Source of the DNA: a bacterium
GTDB lineage: Bacteria > CLD3 > SB21
Assembly (NCBI GenBank): GCA_008933615.1
Contig: WBUR01000009.1
Span: 1-64,000, forward strand
Direction of reading: 5' to 3'
Length of the DNA: 64,000 nucleotides
This document shows positions 9,121-16,851 of this stretch, one piece after another. The notes under the pieces were generated by a model. The model was not told the origin of the DNA, searched no databases, and saw only the letters and a list, made by a program, of their open reading frames with translations. Position 1 is the stretch's first letter. Every line of letters begins with the position of its first letter. The position numbers and the translations under genes are program-made.

Positions 9121-10020
9121 TTATTCGATAGACACAACCAGAAAATCTAATTTCTCTTTGTCGGCGGCAATCACTTTGCTTCCTTCAATGACCTCACAGA
9201 TACTGAAAATGCCGTCCATTTCAAGCTTAACTACTTTTAATTTCCCGACGGCTTTTTGCCGCTTAAATATTTGTCCGTCGACTATGATCTCTTCTTCCTG
9301 TATGACCTGGAATTTATCTCCTTCTTTTATTCCCAGCTCTTTGCCGCAGCTGATCAGCACCAAATCGGCTTGTTTCTTTTTGGACTTGTCTTTTTTCTTG
9401 GCCTTCTTGTCTGTTTCAGGCTCGACGAAACGGATGATCTTGCCTTCGACTGGAAATACCTGCTTAATGCTGCGGCCGATTTCCGCGTCGGCGTTGTCCA
9501 GCGCGCCATACGCAATGTTGGCTGACTTGTCTTTTTTCTTATCCGAAATACCGGTAATATCTTTGGATGCAATGATCTGACCCGTAGTTACATCAATGAT
9601 GCGTATCAACAGATCTACTTTGCATGAACTCTTCTTGTCTTTTTTAGACGTGGTCGTATGAATATTGACTATCGTGCCCTGAACAAGAAATTCAGTTCCT
9701 AACATCGCGCCCAACGAGACCGCCTTGCTCGGGTCGGTAAGATCGGAAGTCTGCAGGTTTTGTTCCTTCAGGATCTTTTCAATGGCAGACCTTTCGACCA
9801 CGATGAATCTCCGGAGACCGACGAAGGTATTCACCAGCTGTTGTGTTACTGATTCCGCAAATTTTTCAATTCCGCCCTGATCGAACATCTGCCGGTCGCT
9901 GACGGCGCCGACTTCAAACGGGAGCACGGCAACGCGGGGTTTCTTCGTAACCACACTTACCCTGTCCTGAGAGACTAGCGTTCCGCTAATCAGGATCAAT
10001 GCACATAACCATATTTTCAT
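9121..10020 (-). CDS. CsgG/HfaB-family exported protein
   Basis: The start at 10020 gives a signal peptide without a lipobox (MKIWLCALILISGTLVSQ). The mature part has the CsgG-type core PRVAVLPFEV, then FAESVTQQLVNTF, RFIVVERSAIEKILKEQ and LGAMLGTEFLVQGTIV. A Lys-rich stretch (about 205-220, KKAKKKDKSKKK) is followed by a small C-terminal beta domain (KVIQEEEI, VGKLKVVKLE). CsgG itself is the curli secretion pore of the outer membrane; relatives without curli genes nearby are widespread and of uncertain function. No other curli gene is in the window. Confidence 0.75.
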   Translation of the reverse strand: MKIWLCALILISGTLVSQDRVSVVTKKPRVAVLPFEVGAVSDRQMFDQGGIEKFAESVTQQLVNTFVGLRRFIVVERSAIEKILKEQNLQTSDLTDPSKAVSLGAMLGTEFLVQGTIVNIHTTTSKKDKKSSCKVDLLIRIIDVTTGQIIASKDITGISDKKKDKSANIAYGALDNADAEIGRSIKQVFPVEGKIIRFVEPETDKKAKKKDKSKKKQADLVLISCGKELGIKEGDKFQVIQEEEIIVDGQIFKRQKAVGKLKVVKLEMDGIFSICEVIEGSKVIAADKEKLDFLVVSIE

Positions 10021-10185
10021 ATCCGTTATCCTTAATGTATTATTTGATGACTGAAAGAATCCTATCAAGAAATAGGCAAAAATCTATTTCATCAAATAAC
10101 CAAAAGCAAACGGTTTATTTTTTTAGGCGCAAAACTCTGCCGGATAATTCACTCATTTGATCTTCATCAGGTTTTAATGCTCTGA

Positions 10186-11031
10186 CTATTCCTCAATAGC
10201 CGATGGAATGCCCAATTGTGTTAATCGCTCTCTAACGATCGCTTTGTGCTGACGAACGTAGTTCCTTCTAATGTCGGGATCAGGAGCCTGAGACGACGCT
10301 GGTAGGCCTGCAACATAGAAATAGCTTCCCCAAGAATAGTTATACGTCCAGAAAAACCCTCCGCCATCTCCTTTGATATTACCAGGAGTTCCCGGTGTCA
10401 GAGGCGGACCGTCGATCGCAATGAGACCGATAAACCCGTAGTACCAGGTACTGCCGACTGGAACGGTCGGCAGAAAACCTGCCTTGGTCAGGAACGTATC
10501 CTTGACGTCCGTTTCTATCTCATAGTCGTAGTGACATACATTCAAATTATCATGGAAGTGGTATTCAATATAGACTTCATAATGCTCGCACTTGGCGTCG
10601 GACCAGCGAACGGAAAGATCGGTACCGGAAATAGTCTCGTTATCTGCAGGATCCAAAACCTTGAAATCCCGCGGAACATAAACTGAACTTTCCACAGAGC
10701 GGCTTCCGACCTTGATCTTAAGATCGCATCTGGTTCCGGGCATAAAAATAGTATCATTGTAGTCAAAATCACTATAATATGGATTGTCAGGTGGAACACC
10801 GTTGATCGTGATGTCAGGAACCGTATCGTAAAAATTCACGATGACGTCGGCATCCCCGTAGTAAGATGAATCGTATTCCCAATATTCTGTTGCAATAAAG
10901 GCGGCCGCAAAGATCGGATTTGGATTATCGTAGATATATTCAGTCACGTATTTGTTCTCGACAACTTTGTCACAACTCATGAATAAAATCAAGAGAGTGA
11001 CGGCGGCAGTTTGCAAAGTTCTGGTCATCAT
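10186..11031 (-). CDS. Lipoprotein of unknown function
   Basis: The start is at 11031 or 11028 (ATGATG behind GGAGG). A short hydrophobic segment ends in a lipobox LFMSC, predicting lipidation. The mature 260-odd residues are rich in Asp, Tyr and Gly, with beta-strand character and a possible Ig-like portion around LDPADNETISGTDLSVRWSD, a pattern typical of FCB-group surface lipoproteins. No enzyme motif is recognised. It is separated from the DsrE-like gene upstream by two terminators. Confidence 0.7.
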   Translation of the reverse strand: MMTRTLQTAAVTLLILFMSCDKVVENKYVTEYIYDNPNPIFAAAFIATEYWEYDSSYYGDADVIVNFYDTVPDITINGVPPDNPYYSDFDYNDTIFMPGTRCDLKIKVGSRSVESSVYVPRDFKVLDPADNETISGTDLSVRWSDAKCEHYEVYIEYHFHDNLNVCHYDYEIETDVKDTFLTKAGFLPTVPVGSTWYYGFIGLIAIDGPPLTPGTPGNIKGDGGGFFWTYNYSWGSYFYVAGLPASSQAPDPDIRRNYVRQHKAIVRERLTQLGIPSAIEE

Positions 11032-11161
11032 ACAACCTCCACACGGTTTGAATTGGTTTGGCATTAATGTGAGCGCTAAGAACCCCGGTTCATTCTTACG
11101 GCACTTTTCTAAGACAGTATGACTAACCAAAAAAAAGTGGCAATTTATTTTACAAAAAAAA

Positions 11162-11180
11162 CCCTCCTTATTCAGGAGGG
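11162..11180 (-). terminator. Strong terminator behind the DsrE-like gene
   Basis: CCCTCCT-TATTC-AGGAGGG: a 7-bp GC-rich stem. Leftward it is followed by eight T's, a textbook rho-independent terminator. Confidence 0.75.
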
Positions 11181-11192
11181 GATAAAAAAGGT

Positions 11193-11215
11193 AGAGCGAA
11201 AAGCCTTTTCGCTCT
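11193..11215. terminator. Second palindromic terminator
   Basis: AGAGCGAAAAG (11193-11203), one base, CTTTTCGCTCT (11205-11215). Leftward it is followed by ACC and six T's. It lies between the residual oxidoreductase end and the terminator at 11162-11180. Confidence 0.6.
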
Positions 11216-11233
11216 AGAAGTATGGACGGTATT

Positions 11234-11285
11234 TACAACACGCTCTCGCCGGGAAATGTGTATTCGCCATTGTAAGCGCGGATGC
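11234..11285 (-). pseudogene. Residual 3' end of the 2-oxoacid oxidoreductase beta/gamma gene
   Basis: 52 bp that match 13454-13505 at 47 positions, same orientation, exactly 2,220 bp away. Leftward they encode IRAYNGEYTFPGESVL and TAA; the intact gene ends IRAYNGEYEFPGESVL and TAG. Four of the five base differences are explained by one E/T codon change and synonymous changes. Similarity stops abruptly on both sides. It marks the left boundary of the sulfide-type cassette. Confidence 0.85.
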
Positions 11286-11324
11286 AAACTGGCGCACTAT
11301 GATATCGATAATGAAATTAGACGG

Positions 11325-11678
11325 TTAAAAAGTGAGAACTTTATCTGACTCTACTGTCCATTGAGCCAATTCACTCATGGTGCTGATTTCCACACCGTCG
11401 ATCAGGGAATGATCCCGCAAACCCCGCGCATCGACGCAGCTTCCGCATAACTTTACTTTCCCTTTTTTGGAGAGTACTCCTTTTAACATACGCTCAATGT
11501 TATAGTATCCCTGCGGCGTATTTTGCGCTTTCAGCGCGGACGTCACAGCATCGGCCATTAAAAATACCAGCACTTCAACTTCGGAAGGCTCCTTTTGCAC
11601 CGCCATAGCAAGGCGCAGAGCGTTGTAAACTTTTTCCGTTCCGTAAGGCGGGTCGTTAATCAAAAACAGGATTTTCAT
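11325..11678 (-). CDS. DsrE/DsrF-like sulfur-relay family protein
   Basis: 117 aa, a single alpha/beta domain starting MKILFLINDPPYG, with VLVFLMADAV in the core and a CxxC pair Cys78-Gly-Ser-Cys81. In DsrE and TusD a Cys near position 78 carries persulfide. It is soluble, without signal peptide. GGGAG lies before the ATG. Placed 70 bp behind the SQR-like gene, it probably accepts or transfers sulfane sulfur made by that enzyme; this role is inferred from family and context. Confidence 0.82.
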   Translation of the reverse strand: MKILFLINDPPYGTEKVYNALRLAMAVQKEPSEVEVLVFLMADAVTSALKAQNTPQGYYNIERMLKGVLSKKGKVKLCGSCVDARGLRDHSLIDGVEISTMSELAQWTVESDKVLTF

Positions 11679-11748
11679 AACATAGTCTCCCGATTCTTTT
11701 TGTTTATAGAATGTTCGTGAATTCTACCTTTAGAAAGCAAAGCAGTGT

Positions 11749-12981
11749 TCATACATCAATCGGAATCCTGAAGACTTTAGCGCCGAGAGAAATCAAAAAG
11801 CGTAGTAAAGTTTTGCGAATTCCAACAGGAGCAAGCCACCACTTCTCAAACAAGATTTTACCTAGGTGCCATACTTTTCCGATGTTTCGAAGATCGAGTT
11901 GCGGATTTTTTTCTCCAAAGAAGTCGCCATAAGCAAATCCCGCAAGCCCATCGCCTGCTTCAAGCATACAATATCCGGTTCCGCAAAACTCATCTTTGGA
12001 AATTCGCCCTTCAATTTGATCTGAAATTCGTCGAGCAACAACTTCCCCCTGTGTATGAGCAAAAACCCCGGCTTTTGGAAGCATCATCGGAATATCGGGA
12101 TTCCATCGCCCGGGAATACTTATAGCCGTTATGTCGCCGATGGCATACACGTTTTCGTGTGATGTTTGTAAGGTTTTGCGATCTACAGATATCCAACCGG
12201 CTTCATTTAAAAGAGAAGCATCTTTGACAACCTTTGGCGCACGGTGAGGCGGAATCGCAACGAGTAATTGGTAGGCTACCGGTTCTTTTCCTTCAAAATG
12301 GAGTTCACGAGATTCGTCATTAACCGACATTAGCTTATGTAGCGGATGAAATAAAATACCTTTCGCCGTAATCATTTTCTTTACGGCTTCTCCGAGTTCC
12401 GGACCGCCGACAGGCATCGGTTGTGCTTCAGGAGTGTATAGATGAACAGTTTTCGCCGATCTGCGCCGGCGATAATAATCCATGATAAGCATAGCCGCTT
12501 CGTGTGGAGCTCCGGGACATTTGTATGGAACTCCCGCGACGACTAATGCTATGTGTTCTTCTCGAAAACTCGACAGCGTTTCTTCTAATTTACTCGCTTC
12601 CTGAAATGTATAGAATGAATGTGCGTTGTCGGTTAGACCCGGTATCAGCTGTGGTGCAAGTTCGGCTCCCAGTGCAATTACGAGATAATCGTAAGTTAGA
12701 GTTTGTGCGGAAATGGTAACGGAGCGTTTGGAAATATTTATATTCTTTACCTCATCACAAAATAAATCGATGCCTTTACGAATGAGCGATCGGATGGGCT
12801 TAATAATTTGCTCCGTTTTTCTGCTGCCGGTCATTACCCAAAGAAACGAGGGGGCAAATGCATGGGTTGGGTTCTTTTCAATAAGAACAATTCTATGAGT
12901 CTGCGGAAATTTTCTTCGGAGTTCATTGGCCGCTACAAGACCGCCCACGCCGCCGCCTAAAATTATGACTGTTTTGCTCAA
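11749..12981 (-). CDS. Sulfide:quinone oxidoreductase-like FAD flavoprotein
   Basis: 410 aa from a TTG at 12981 with GGGAGAG 4 nt upstream, starting 14 bp after the ArsR stop; longer in-frame starts would lie inside arsR. FAD motif VIILGGGVGGLVAANEL at residues 5-21. Cysteines in SQR-like positions are PYKCPGAP (Cys155), FCGTGYC (Cys333, Cys338) and Cys75; SQRs use two or three cysteines for the trisulfide. The second dinucleotide motif YAIGDITA follows. The C-terminal WWLAPVGIRKTLLRFLISLGAK looks like an amphipathic membrane anchor. Likely oxidises sulfide and passes electrons to quinone; an NDH-2-like or other disulfide activity cannot be excluded. Confidence 0.8.
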   Translation of the reverse strand: MSKTVIILGGGVGGLVAANELRRKFPQTHRIVLIEKNPTHAFAPSFLWVMTGSRKTEQIIKPIRSLIRKGIDLFCDEVKNINISKRSVTISAQTLTYDYLVIALGAELAPQLIPGLTDNAHSFYTFQEASKLEETLSSFREEHIALVVAGVPYKCPGAPHEAAMLIMDYYRRRRSAKTVHLYTPEAQPMPVGGPELGEAVKKMITAKGILFHPLHKLMSVNDESRELHFEGKEPVAYQLLVAIPPHRAPKVVKDASLLNEAGWISVDRKTLQTSHENVYAIGDITAISIPGRWNPDIPMMLPKAGVFAHTQGEVVARRISDQIEGRISKDEFCGTGYCMLEAGDGLAGFAYGDFFGEKNPQLDLRNIGKVWHLGKILFEKWWLAPVGIRKTLLRFLISLGAKVFRIPIDV

Positions 12982-12995
12982 GTTTCTCTCCCGGG

Positions 12996-13313
12996 TTATT
13001 GATTCAAAATCACTTGATGGCGCTGAATATTCTCCACTAGAACTTCTCTCATGAGCCGGCATGCTTTTGACACTTTAGCCGAAGAAAGTTTATAGTATAC
13101 ATTGATGCCTTTTTTCCGTTGTGCCAGCAATCCTTTATGCGCCATGATGGTAAGATGCTGCGATAAAGTGGATTTTAAACCCCCGATTTTTGATAGAATA
13201 TCCCCGAAACTCAATTCATCCTCTTGTAATACTTCAATGATTTCGATACGAATCGGATGGCCCAACGCTTTACAAACGTCGGCATGCAATACATAAATAC
13301 TTTTGTTTTTCAT
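12996..13313 (-). CDS. ArsR-family regulator, probably sulfide or persulfide responsive
   Basis: 105 aa winged helix: ALGHPIRIEIIEVLQ, recognition helix STLSQHLTIMAHKGLL, wing KKGINVYYKL. Two cysteines, Cys14 in the first helix and Cys85 in the last, could form a redox pair as in BigR/SqrR/YgaV, though the positions are not identical. No classical metal-binding ELCVCDL motif. It is the first gene of the cassette with the SQR-like and DsrE-like genes. A 34-bp palindrome lies just upstream, which points to autoregulation. Confidence 0.85.
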   Translation of the reverse strand: MKNKSIYVLHADVCKALGHPIRIEIIEVLQEDELSFGDILSKIGGLKSTLSQHLTIMAHKGLLAQRKKGINVYYKLSSAKVSKACRLMREVLVENIQRHQVILNQ

Positions 13314-13322
13314 AATTCACCT

Positions 13323-13356
13323 GTTTATTAGTTCATAAGTTTATGAACTAATAAAC
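13323..13356 (-). promoter_or_regulatory. 34-bp perfect palindrome, operator of the ArsR cassette
   Basis: Sixteen-base arms GTTTATTAGTTCATAA and TTATGAACTAATAAAC around GT, 10 bp upstream of the arsR start. The core TTAGTTCATAA..TTATGAACTAA has the size expected of ArsR-family operators. It should overlap the promoter of the cassette. Confidence 0.75.
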
Positions 13357-13404
13357 ACAAAATCAATGGTTTTTTAAAAATTTTTTCAGGTTAAAGACTA
13401 AAAA

Positions 13405-13429
13405 AGGGCGAAGATCATCTCTTCGCCCT
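13405..13429 (-). terminator. Terminator of the hydrogenase/oxidoreductase unit
   Basis: AGGGCGAAGA (13405-13414), loop TCATC, TCTTCGCCCT (13420-13429); leftward followed by TTTTT. It closes the long operon 24 nt behind its last stop. Confidence 0.8.
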
Positions 13430-13452
13430 CTTATCTTAAAACGCAGAATGGT

Positions 13453-14901
13453 CTACAATACGCTCTCGCCGGGAAACTCGTATTCGCCGTTGTAAGCGCG
13501 GATGCCCCATTCGAAGGCCTCTTCATTGATCGGAATCATCGCGCATTTATCTTTCAGCGCCTGACGGATCGCGGTAAGGAAAGTCTCTTTGGGGAAAATA
13601 TCTGTTGCCGCATGCAGGGCGCCGAGAGCAACGATATTTTTTACCATGACCTTGCCGAGATCCATCGCGATCTGCGTAAACGGAATTCCGTAGATCATAG
13701 TTCCGTGATTAAATAGCGGTGGAGCTGTGATTATTGAACTGTCATAGAAAATAGTTCCGCCGTTTCGTACGTGAGGGCCGAATTTTGCCAAACTGGGCGC
13801 ATTGAACGCGATGAGAATATTCGGATTCGGCGATGCCGGGGACAATACTTCCGTTTCCGCAACGTGCACATCCGCGTAGGATGTTCCTCCGCGCGATTCC
13901 GGGCCGTAACTCGGGATATGTGTTGCGTCGAATCCTTCATTGATTCCTGCGCGGGTGATGAGCATCGCCGCCGTCTGGGCGCCGTCGCCGCCGGAACCGG
14001 CCAACTTCAGCGAAATGTCGCTTGGCGAAATATGATGCGGGAACCCGGGACTGAATCGTTCTACTTTCTCACTCGTTCCACCGACCAGTTCCTGCAGTTT
14101 GTTGGGGTCAAAGTTCGGTTTGTTCAGTTTGAACCAAGGCTCGCGGGGCTCGTCTTTTTTAACTCCAAGAGGAAATACCGGGAGCATCTTATCGCGAACC
14201 CAAGTCTCTGCTTCCTGCGGCGTCATCTTTAAATGGGTTGGACATTCTGCCAGCACTTCTACGAATGAATATCCGCGCCCTTCAACCTGTAATTGAATGG
14301 CTTTTTTGATCGCCTTTTTTGCATGGTTGCGTTGCTTGTTGTCAAATAAAGCGACGCGTTCCACATACATCGGGCCGTCAATTTGGGCGATCATTTCCGC
14401 CATACGAAGCGGTTGTCCCATGATCCTGCTTCGGCCATGCGGCGAGGTTGCTGTTTTTTGTTCCATCAACGTAGTCGGAGCCAATTGCCCGCCGGTCATG
14501 CCATAGATCGCATTGTTAATAAAAATTACCGAGATGGGAATTCCTAACTGCGCCGACTGAATGATCTCTGCTAAACCGATCGACGCCAGATCGCCGTCGC
14601 CTTGATAGCTAATGACGATCGATTCCGGATTGGCAGTCTTATGCCCCAAAGCAACAGCCGGCGCACGTCCATGAGCGGCTTGTGTATTGCCGACGTCAAA
14701 ATAATAGTACATGAATACGCTGCAGCCGACTGGCGAGACTAGTACCGTTCGGTTTTGAATTTCCAGTTCGTCTATAGTTTCCGCCAGATATTTATGCGCA
14801 AGGCCGTGGCCGCAGCCCGGGCAGTAATGCGTGGAGTTGGCCTTCAACCCTTCGCCGTGAGCATGACGCTCGAACTTTTCATAAAATATACTCGATTTCA
14901 T
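13453..14901 (-). CDS. 2-oxoacid:ferredoxin oxidoreductase, fused beta and gamma subunits
   Basis: 482 aa. Residues about 1-265 are the TPP-binding beta subunit: YCPGCGHGLAHKYL near 27-40, GDGDLASIG and the later NNAIYGMTGGQ form the TPP/Mg motif. From about 300 the gamma subunit follows (ISLKLAGSGGDGAQTAAMLI, PSYGPESRGGTSYADV). Known relatives (Kor/Vor/Por) decarboxylate 2-oxoacids to acyl-CoA with reduction of ferredoxin, or the reverse; the substrate cannot be told from sequence alone. ATGA overlap with the alpha gene. Its last codons are repeated at 11234-11285. Confidence 0.88.
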   Translation of the reverse strand: MKSSIFYEKFERHAHGEGLKANSTHYCPGCGHGLAHKYLAETIDELEIQNRTVLVSPVGCSVFMYYYFDVGNTQAAHGRAPAVALGHKTANPESIVISYQGDGDLASIGLAEIIQSAQLGIPISVIFINNAIYGMTGGQLAPTTLMEQKTATSPHGRSRIMGQPLRMAEMIAQIDGPMYVERVALFDNKQRNHAKKAIKKAIQLQVEGRGYSFVEVLAECPTHLKMTPQEAETWVRDKMLPVFPLGVKKDEPREPWFKLNKPNFDPNKLQELVGGTSEKVERFSPGFPHHISPSDISLKLAGSGGDGAQTAAMLITRAGINEGFDATHIPSYGPESRGGTSYADVHVAETEVLSPASPNPNILIAFNAPSLAKFGPHVRNGGTIFYDSSIITAPPLFNHGTMIYGIPFTQIAMDLGKVMVKNIVALGALHAATDIFPKETFLTAIRQALKDKCAMIPINEEAFEWGIRAYNGEYEFPGESVL

Positions 14902-16286
14902 GCTAACACCTCCTCTACCGAAATAACCTTTTCGATAATTTCTTTAAGTTGTGGCAATATGCCGCCGAAATGCCTTACATGGTCGATCGTCGGGCATTCC
15001 AGGTTGTGGTGGCTCAACGACAGGCGTAGTTCGTCTTCAAGCTGGCCGTTGCCCGCCTCTACCATGACGATCTGCTTTGTATGACTCAGAACGGGTTTCA
15101 ACAGATCGATCGGGAACGGCCACAGCGTGATCGGGCGGAACAGGCCGACTTTCAATCCTTGTTTTCTTAATTCATTTACAGCGCCTTTCGCCATGCGCGC
15201 CGGTGTGTTGCAGGCCATTAAGATAATTTCTGCGTCGTCACAATGATACAGATCGGCACGCTGCTCGTTCTGTGTCATCTGACGGTATTTATTATTTATA
15301 CGAATATTATTCTTTTCAAGATCCACTTCGTTGAGTTCGATCGAACAAATGAGATTGCCCCGATGCATCTCATCACCGTAAACAGCCCACTCAGGAATGC
15401 CCGGTTTGATCATCGCCTTCGGCAGATTCACTCTGCCGGTCATTTGCCCCATATATCCGTCGCCGATCATGATAACCGGATTGCGGTACTTGAATGTGAG
15501 TTCAAATGCCAAGATGGTCAGATCCAGCATTTCCTGCGGCGTGTACGGAGCGAGAACGATCGCGTGCGTATTGCCGTGGCCTAACCCGCGGCATACGAGT
15601 TTGATATCGGCCTGTTCCGGCGCAAGATTACCCAAGCCCGGCCCGCCCCGCATGATATTGACAAATACGCCGGGCAGCTCCGCGCCAATACTGTACGAAA
15701 TGCCTTCAAGCATGAGGCTGAATCCCGGTGACGAGGTGAACGTCATACACGGAAGCCCTGCGCCGCTGCAGCCGTACATCATGTTCACCGTAGCAACCTC
15801 GCTCACCGCCTGGATAAATACGCCGTCAAGGTCGGGCAATAATTTTGCCATGAGTTCCGCGCCTTCCGTAGACGGCGTAATAGGATATCCGAAGAAATGA
15901 CGGCAGCCCGCCAGTAGCGCACCAATCGCGGACGCATACGTACCTTTGGTCACCAGCGATTCCGTTTGAGCGAACGGGATAACTTCGCCGGGAATGGCAA
16001 ATGGCTTTACCTTCGGCGTCGGCCGCGGGCCATTGAACGATTTCGGATCGGTTAATTCAAATTGGAATTCCGTTTCCTGCGGACGCAGGCCGTACGGTTC
16101 CGGGCAAGCGCTGATACACAGCCCGCATCCCGAACACTGATCAAGCTCAAGTTCGATCGGAATGAGGCCGGTCAGGGGATTCACTTCCTTGCCCATCGTG
16201 ATACATCCCTTCGGACACGAATCTATGCACCGCCCGCAGCCCTTACAGTACTCGGGAAATACATACGGTTTTGGTCTGGATTTCAT
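14898..16286 (-). CDS. 2-oxoacid:ferredoxin oxidoreductase, ferredoxin-domain/alpha fusion (VorB-like)
   Basis: 462 aa. The N-terminal 2[4Fe-4S] ferredoxin domain has CKGCGRCIDSCP (14-25) and CSGCGLCISACP (about 51-62) and corresponds to a delta subunit. The alpha subunit follows (FGYPITPSTEGAELMAKLLP, VATVNMMYGCSGAG, TSSPGFSLMLEG). This architecture is usual for VorB/KorA types in FCB bacteria. AAGGAG lies 7 nt before the ATG. With the following gene it supplies all four subunit functions in two polypeptides. 66 bp separate it from the hydrogenase protease gene, so it is probably co-transcribed. Confidence 0.9.
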   Translation of the reverse strand: MKSRPKPYVFPEYCKGCGRCIDSCPKGCITMGKEVNPLTGLIPIELELDQCSGCGLCISACPEPYGLRPQETEFQFELTDPKSFNGPRPTPKVKPFAIPGEVIPFAQTESLVTKGTYASAIGALLAGCRHFFGYPITPSTEGAELMAKLLPDLDGVFIQAVSEVATVNMMYGCSGAGLPCMTFTSSPGFSLMLEGISYSIGAELPGVFVNIMRGGPGLGNLAPEQADIKLVCRGLGHGNTHAIVLAPYTPQEMLDLTILAFELTFKYRNPVIMIGDGYMGQMTGRVNLPKAMIKPGIPEWAVYGDEMHRGNLICSIELNEVDLEKNNIRINNKYRQMTQNEQRADLYHCDDAEIILMACNTPARMAKGAVNELRKQGLKVGLFRPITLWPFPIDLLKPVLSHTKQIVMVEAGNGQLEDELRLSLSHHNLECPTIDHVRHFGGILPQLKEIIEKVISVEEVLA

Positions 16287-16352
16287 CTTGTTCTCCTTTT
16301 AGAAAGGATTACCGGTTACGAAAACAATAAATAAGTTAACAAATAAAAAATA

Positions 16353-16850
16353 TTATTTAAGATTCAGACTGTTGTTTTTTATCTGCCTGTATTTCAAAAT
16401 GTCATGAATGACCATAATTAGTACGTCTTGAACTTTCTTCTCCACTGCTTCGGATAAACCCTCGCCCGTTCCAAAATCCACACCGTCGATTCCATAGACA
16501 ATAAGATCCGGTGTTTCCGATTTCAACGCTTTTGCGAGTTCAATCGCTTCGGCAATGCTAAAAGCATGGGTGGAATAATTAAAAAAATTAGCCGGGATCG
16601 TTTCGTTCTTAGGCTCCAGGCGATGAATCGTTCCCGGGATGTTATCAGAACAGACGGCATCGATCATGATTGCCATATCTGTCTCTTTCCAAACCTCCAT
16701 CAGCGCAGCGCCCTCCCCGCTTTGTTCGATCACTCTCACATCCGGGAAATTCAATTTAGCCACTTCCCGCGCAACCATGACGCCGACGCTGTCGTCGCGG
16801 CGAAATGCATTGCCGATTCCGATGACCAAAATCTTGGAGGCTGTTTTCAT
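16353..16850 (-). CDS. [NiFe]-hydrogenase maturation endopeptidase
   Basis: Removes the C-terminal peptide of the large subunit after nickel insertion. 165 aa from the ATG at 16850, one base after the hydA stop; a TTG start inside hydA would add seven residues. HyaD/HycI-family fold: VIGIGNAFRRDDSVG with the nickel-sensing Asp, MIDAV with the second Asp, and FNYSTHAFSIAEA with the His. Its direct place behind hydA fits a dedicated protease. No hypABCDEF genes lie in the window. Confidence 0.92.
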   Translation of the reverse strand: MKTASKILVIGIGNAFRRDDSVGVMVAREVAKLNFPDVRVIEQSGEGAALMEVWKETDMAIMIDAVCSDNIPGTIHRLEPKNETIPANFFNYSTHAFSIAEAIELAKALKSETPDLIVYGIDGVDFGTGEGLSEAVEKKVQDVLIMVIHDILKYRQIKNNSLNLK

Positions 16851-16851
16851 G

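Noticed and set aside
9121-10020. Curli secretion system
   Set aside because: Only a CsgG-type protein is present; no csgA, csgB, csgE or csgF-like genes nearby.
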